This document shows positions 59,042 through 64,000 of a stretch of 64,000 nucleotides of DNA, in pieces. The stretch is from Stenopsyche tienmushanensis (taxonomy: Eukaryota > Arthropoda > Insecta > Trichoptera > Stenopsychidae), in contig WACJ01000521.1 of assembly GCA_008973525.1 (NCBI GenBank), positions 2,294,001 to 2,358,000 on the forward strand, in the 5' to 3' direction. A program made the translations under genes and the position numbers. Under the pieces are notes generated by a model. It searched no databases and was not told the DNA's origin. It saw only the letters and a program-made list of their open reading frames with translations. How positions within the stretch are numbered: the stretch's first letter is position 1; the number at the start of each line of letters is the position of its first letter.

Positions 59042-59139
59042 TTAATTCTTTTGCAATGGGCGACTCATTTGTTAGTCGCCCGTTTTAAGAGAGCGAATTA
59101 AAAGACCCGCAAATGAGTCACCCGTCGCGAAACAGTTAA
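59042..59139. mobile_element. TTAA-flanked 98-bp palindromic MITE
   Basis: TTAA at both ends. The left arm reads CTTTTGCAATGGGCGACTCA followed by TTTG, the right arm in reverse complement CTGTTTCGCGACGGGTGACT followed by CATTTG. The same arms occur at 11435-11573. There is no coding capacity. Confidence 0.7.
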
Positions 59140-59340
59140 TTTTAGCATAAAATAGACTTATAGTCAAATATAAATTTAGTTAAATTGAAACTATAAAAAT
59201 AATTCTTCAATTTATTTTGCTTTAATGCCGACATGAGCACAGTGGCGAATGATTGTTTTTTTTTTTTTTAAATGGGTAATTTGTATTTAATTTAAGACCA
59301 AACAGGCTACTTTGCATGGAGCCCCAGCTCCTTGTTACAC

Positions 59341-59358
59341 TGGTGTCAGAAGTGGGAT
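59341..59358 (+). other. Possible LTR-retrotransposon primer-binding-site remnant
   Basis: TGGTGTCAGAAGTGGGAT starts with TGG, the complement of a tRNA 3' CCA end. Its reverse complement, ATCCCACTTCTGACACCA, looks like the 3' end of a leucine tRNA. It follows a sequence ending in TTACA, compatible with the CA end of an LTR. No gag or pol frame follows, so this would be a solo remnant. Confidence 0.3.
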
Positions 59359-59824
59359 CACCCATACATTATTTATATACGATTTCGTCCACTCTAGATA
59401 CGTAATTATAATAAGCCACATGAACACTTATTGAAAAAAAAAAACTACATTATAATACAGATATGAGGTAATAAATAATTTTAACTATACAAAAAAATAC
59501 ACCTTGAAACAAAGATTACTGAATCAACCATATTTAAATCAAAATTGCAATCAATGGAATGCTAAATAAGCCAACTTGTTGAAACGTTATTGAATTATAT
59601 CTATAAAATTTTATAACTCAGTTATATCATAAATTTATAAGTAGCAGGTGGGGATATAAATGCAAAAATACTAATGATATCCTAAAAATATATGAAAATA
59701 CACATAAATAATGTTAATTAAACAAAACCTCAATTTCTCCCAAAATAATTTTCAAAGTAAAAAAAAAACAATGCCTGTTATTCTTCTTTAAGGCTAGTTT
59801 CAATAATTTGAATTTTGTCAAATA

Positions 59825-59915
59825 TAGTCAACACTTCTATAGCGTCGAGATAGGGACCACGCTATATAAAAGTATGGCACCTTCTGGGCCTTGGACGCTA
59901 TAGGAATGTTGACTG
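59825..59915. mobile_element. Compact pogo-like MITE
   Basis: The left end is TAGTCAACACTTCTATAGCG followed by TC; the right end in reverse complement is CAGTCAACATTCCTATAGCG followed by TCC, with TA on the flanks. It is about 91 bp and shares GATAGGGACCA with the copy at 18161-18382. Confidence 0.7.
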
Positions 59916-62167
59916 TATTTTCTTTAAGCATGTGCTTCTGTAGAACATGCAAATTATTTTCTAAGAGGAAATGTTTCCCTTACATTAAATACAATTTGTT
60001 TTATTTTAATATTTATATATATGTATATATATAAATCTAACGAGATCAACAATATTGCAAATAAGCAGTCCATCAAGTTAATATCAATTTGCAATGTAGC
60101 AAAGCGTTTTACAATTGTTTTGAACAAATATAACTATCGTATATATAAAATGTAAATATTTATATAATTTTCCTTTTTAAAATCCGGATAATAATCTATA
60201 TTACGAAATAAATGTAAGAACGAGCGTCCTGTCGATGGTCCACATTTATGGATATTAATTATTTCCAACATATGTTATATTTGCTCAAGATGTCAAATTC
60301 TAATTTATTTGCAAATTGAAAATTTATATCTCCACAAGTGAGAAAATACGCTATCTCAGTATATTTCATACTGGGACATATTTTATTAATAATGTTATAT
60401 CGGGATGTAGAAATTAATTCCATTTAAAGCAAAATTTATGAGCAGTACGCATTTTAATAATACTGTATAAAATTGCTATATTACAGTTTAACATAAACCA
60501 ATTAAATTCATTTTAAAAAAACGGTAATAGTTTAAATTTAAATTTTCAGTCAAAAATACTTTCTTTCAATCTTCAGATTGCTGGAAGTTATTAAGAGTAA
60601 AAAAATATTTTAAATTATAAATATTTAAGAAATTTTACAGAAAAGGCTAATTATTAAATTGATGCGTTTAAAAAAGGATCATTTTAAATATATATTTATA
60701 CATACAATTCAGCGCCGATTAGCTGATAATAGATTAAGGCGAAATTTCAAAAGCACATCAATCATCCGACAACAAGTAATTTTAGATAATTATCTAGTTA
60801 AACTCGATGGTATTAAAAATTACTAAACAATTTTCATTTGAAATAACAATTTATACTATATTAGAAACGTTACAGTCGTGAGATACAAATCAAATGTGGT
60901 TAATATGTATTAATGCACGATATTTAAATACTCAGTTCGAATAGATATGTTCTTAGAAATAATTAAATAACTTCAAAAAAAATGCATGTAATGACTCGAT
61001 TCAATTAAAATTACTTCAGCTCCAAATCTCCGTTTAGTCGTCGTTTAAATAATCAAATATATATATATATATATTATTAACCAACAGAATTTTTATGATG
61101 TCAATCGATTTTATTATTACTTAATTGACACCAACACGTTACGAATTTACGAGGCAAAGTGATATGATAATTCTAAATATAAAATCTTTTATATAATATT
61201 TGTATAAAAATTCGTTGTACTTAATGTAAATTATAAATTACCTTATCAAATAAATACATTTGTATGTACAAAAAGATACAATTTTATAATGTTCACAGTT
61301 TGCTGAAGAAAAGCTCCAGCTATCGTTGAAAATTATGAAAACATATATGCTACGGTCAAAATCCGTATTTAGTTAGAATGCGTTTTTAATAGTTTTAACT
61401 TTAACCCCTTTACGGTATTAGAAAAATCGTTTTTAATGTATTGAGGGTATACTGGAAGGAAGAAAATTCTGAATATAAAATATTTACGATGTTATAACAC
61501 GTAGCCGACTACTTAAACTTGGGAACTCCCTGACTGAAACATTTCTATTAATTCAATAGGCCTTTTGGAGTGATTGCTTATCCATATCACAAGTTTTCCG
61601 ATGGCACAAGTCGTTAAAGAAGGGCTGAGAGGAGGTCACTGATGAATCCCGCAGTGAACGCCCATCAAACTCCTGAATCAACCAAAATGTGACGCGTGTG
61701 CATGATTGTTTGAACTCGCAAAAAGCGCTTAACGAAATACCTTATAACGCCGCCATTTTACATTGTTTCAAAGTTAAAACTAGTTTTATCTAAAATCGCG
61801 CGTTACATGTACGGCAGCATTTAAGTAGTTATGAATATGTAAATCTAGATGTAAAAAATGCATCCAGTAGGTGTTTAACCTAATTAAATACAAGTTTTGA
61901 CTGTAACATATATACACATATATAAGAGAGTTTATATTACAACTTAATTAAAATAGCAAGGATAAGGCTCAAAATATAAATAAACAATGCAAAATAATCT
62001 TTCAATAGTAGGATTAAATTATATTACGCTTCAACTGCGGATTTAATGTCCTAAATCATAAAAAAAATCCCAGTCAACGCATGCAATAAAATAAAAATAA
62101 ATACACTATCAACAAAAAACGTCCATGATTAGAATCGAAAATTCCATTTATTGTCCGAGGAAACACT

Positions 62168-64000
62168 TCAAACTCTCGTTTCCCCCTTCTGATCAAACTC
62201 TAAAATATCAGAATGAGATTCACTTATGCAACTATCACTTTCACAATGTCTAAGAGCACGCTCGTGATGTCTGATGTTGTTGTGCGGAAAGAAAGACGTC
62301 CTCTTATAGCGCTTATCCCTAATCGTAATTTGTTTATAAAGTTCGTCGATCTCGCTCACCAGCGACGTCGGACTGTCATTGTCCAACCGATTGACATCGG
62401 GACAGCTGACAGACGGACTGTGATATCTCAGCTCCGAATTATGTAATCCTTGACTGACTTTCCTCCACGCCGGGTTATAATTCACGTACTGATTCTCATA
62501 GTCGTCGTCTTGTTGGTTGCGCGACAGCTCTCCGTTGCTGAAGTTCAGTTCTAGATCGTTCACGCACAGAGACGTAGCGGGCGGAGCGTACAATCCGTGA
62601 CTTCTTATGCTGACTTCCGACATTTGGTAGTTGGGAAAATATATATCGCTTTCGTTTTCGAAATTTTGCTCCGGTGTATTGACTTCATATTCGCTTTTGT
62701 TCACCGAATAGCATCTCCCTCGATTGTGATGGACGCCGCTTTTCGAAGCTTTCGACAGATTATCTTCCGCAAAGAGATTATCGGACTCGGATGCATTCAA
62801 ACAGTCATTTAGTAAATATTCTTCTTTGGAAGTATTTTGACCATGTAATTTAGCGTTATTATTTTTTATGTTAATGTCTTGAAGTGATCTGTTCAGGATT
62901 CTTCGAGATAAGAGGTTTTGTTTAGATTTATCATCGCATTCGTTTTGCAATTTAGAACAACTCATGTGCTTTTTAGAATTCCGCACGCCTTTACGAAGCG
63001 CAGTTGCTTTATTAAAATCTATATATTTCTCAAAACTGGGTGCATCGTCAGTATCACTGGTTATTTCGTGTGTTGAACATAAGGCACTGTGAGTTTCTTG
63101 AAGAGAAGTAAGTTCGGAATGCGTATTTAGAGTTTTATCAGATCCGAGTTGATTCATAGGTGTTGCTACTTCGGAAGTAGAACTATACTCTAAGCTACAT
63201 TGTTGGGAAACAGTGCGCATAGTAGGTAAATTTTCTGTACTTCCTTTATTATCGAAATTGTCTCCGCAAACAGCAGTAGGTTGTCCACTGTTGTTTGCTA
63301 AATCAACGTCATCGTGTCTCAATTTAATTTTTGTTGAAGAAATCACTTGATGCTGAGGTACTTTGGTTTCTGGAATATTAGTATATATATTCATAACAAT
63401 TGGATTTTGAATTAACGTCTTATTATCAATTGGTTTTTCACGTTTGTTCTGTGGTTTAGGGTCCTTTTCAATAACGTATCTTTTCAGTTGAGGTTTATCC
63501 GATAGATCTTCATTCTCGGAGAGAATATTTGGGTTCAATTGATTCCTAGCTTCTTTCATACCATTATCAGATAATTGACCTCTTTCGATATGAATATTCG
63601 TATTATTTACTTTCGAACTAGACGTAAACATATTTGCTACGCCGTCAATATTTTCGACTGATGGCAATGCAGCACTTGAAACTTGGGAATCGGTGTCAAA
63701 ATTATGTCTTCTAGGTATGTCTAAACAATTTCTTCGAACGTTCTTTCGTTGCTTCTTAAAAAATTTTCTTGCAACGTTACTTTGGTTTGCATTATAAAAT
63801 ATTTCTGCACAATTTACTCCCGAATCGGGATATGTAATAACTGAATTATTAGATCTATATTGTTGTCTGTGTAGTACAACCAAGTTCATATTAGAAATTT
63901 TATTTCCATTATTGGGAGTCGAGTCAGCAACAGCGTGACTATTGAGTTCAGCGGCCGCCTTCAAAATATTACTGTTGTTAGACTTACTATTAGTTCTATT
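62168..64000 (-). CDS. Unrecognised low-complexity protein, 3' exon, cut by the window edge
   Basis: The frame is open from the window edge (64000) to the stop at 62168-62170, giving 610 visible residues. There is no in-frame ATG that must be the start (the codon at 63964 is TTG), so the coding region continues outside. I do not recognise a family. The protein is polar and rich in Asn, Ser, Glu and Asp, with basic patches (FFKKQRKNVRR, KKHMSCSK) and no membrane segment or cysteine-finger pattern, so it looks mostly disordered. The last 130 residues look more ordered: NYNPAWRKVSQGL, LRYHSPSVSCPDVNRL and TSLVSEIDELYKQITIRDKR. It ends GETRV, which fits a class I PDZ ligand (T-x-V). It may be the cytoplasmic tail of a membrane protein or a scaffold protein; this is an inference. 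Confidence 0.8.
   Translation of the reverse strand, partial: NRTNSKSNNSNILKAAAELNSHAVADSTPNNGNKISNMNLVVLHRQQYRSNNSVITYPDSGVNCAEIFYNANQSNVARKFFKKQRKNVRRNCLDIPRRHNFDTDSQVSSAALPSVENIDGVANMFTSSSKVNNTNIHIERGQLSDNGMKEARNQLNPNILSENEDLSDKPQLKRYVIEKDPKPQNKREKPIDNKTLIQNPIVMNIYTNIPETKVPQHQVISSTKIKLRHDDVDLANNSGQPTAVCGDNFDNKGSTENLPTMRTVSQQCSLEYSSTSEVATPMNQLGSDKTLNTHSELTSLQETHSALCSTHEITSDTDDAPSFEKYIDFNKATALRKGVRNSKKHMSCSKLQNECDDKSKQNLLSRRILNRSLQDINIKNNNAKLHGQNTSKEEYLLNDCLNASESDNLFAEDNLSKASKSGVHHNRGRCYSVNKSEYEVNTPEQNFENESDIYFPNYQMSEVSIRSHGLYAPPATSLCVNDLELNFSNGELSRNQQDDDYENQYVNYNPAWRKVSQGLHNSELRYHSPSVSCPDVNRLDNDSPTSLVSEIDELYKQITIRDKRYKRTSFFPHNNIRHHERALRHCESDSCISESHSDILEFDQKGETRV

Larger units (their letters stand above)
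57777..62167. other. AT-rich intergenic DNA with small mobile elements
   Basis: No exon was recognised. Contains a TTAA-flanked palindrome (59042-59139), a primer-binding-site-like sequence (59341-59358), a compact pogo-like MITE (59825-59915) and a TA run at about 61057-61073. The right end is presumably the 3' UTR of the gene ending at 62168. The small open frame at 58661-58876 resembles no protein. Confidence 0.5.

Noticed and set aside
63962..63964. Start codon for the gene at 62168-64000
   Set aside because: The codon is TTG and the frame stays open to the window edge, so the real start lies elsewhere.

Overview
This window is AT-rich eukaryotic nuclear DNA from an arthropod, almost certainly an insect. 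The genes have GT-AG introns, many of 60-100 bp, and belong to animal families: SMC3, a PLD3-type protein, APIP/MtnB, Dok and DNLZ. One gene carries a ZAD domain joined to C2H2 zinc fingers, a combination characteristic of insects. The intergenic DNA is full of mariner/Tc-like, pogo-like and TTAA-flanked short inverted-repeat elements and decayed RTE-like LINE fragments. I cannot fix the insect order from the sequence alone.

Layout, left to right. 1-7844: no host gene recognised, with several transposon relics. 7845-10141 (+): the last eight exons of a monocarboxylate-transporter-like MFS protein, whose first exon(s) are not visible. 10142-13430: AT-rich spacer. 13431-21942 (+): complete 22-exon SMC3 cohesin gene, 1203 aa, with a mariner-like element in intron 4 and a LINE relic plus a pogo-like MITE in intron 10. 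24552-32636 (-): PLD3/4-type phospholipase-D-fold protein in eleven exons, convergent with SMC3. 32637-43512: about 11 kb dominated by repeats. 43513-44828 (-): complete six-exon methylthioribulose-1-phosphate dehydratase (APIP/MtnB). 46469-48672 (-): three-exon ZAD plus seven-finger C2H2 protein, including a short first exon found by matching the missing half of the ZAD domain. 49177-52892 (+): two-exon Dok adaptor (PH and IRS-type PTB), head to head with the zinc-finger gene. 57300-57776 (-): intronless mitochondrial DNL-type zinc finger (DNLZ/Zim17). 62168-64000 (-): the 3' part of an unrecognised low-complexity protein ending in a class I PDZ-ligand-like tail.

The genes do not form a pathway; they are ordinary neighbouring insect genes covering membrane transport, cohesion, lysosomal or endomembrane nuclease/lipase function, methionine salvage, transcription, receptor signalling and mitochondrial Hsp70 maintenance. 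No bacterial-type operon, CRISPR array, virus or defence island is seen. The novel content lies mainly in the repeats: an element family whose copies hold tandem fragments of a DDE transposase tail, a family of TTAA-flanked palindromes, a 270-bp inverted repeat pair related to at least two further dispersed copies, and a GC-richer repeat present twice 32 kb apart. Exon coordinates were worked out by hand from splice sites, reading phase and protein family conservation, and have not been checked against transcripts.
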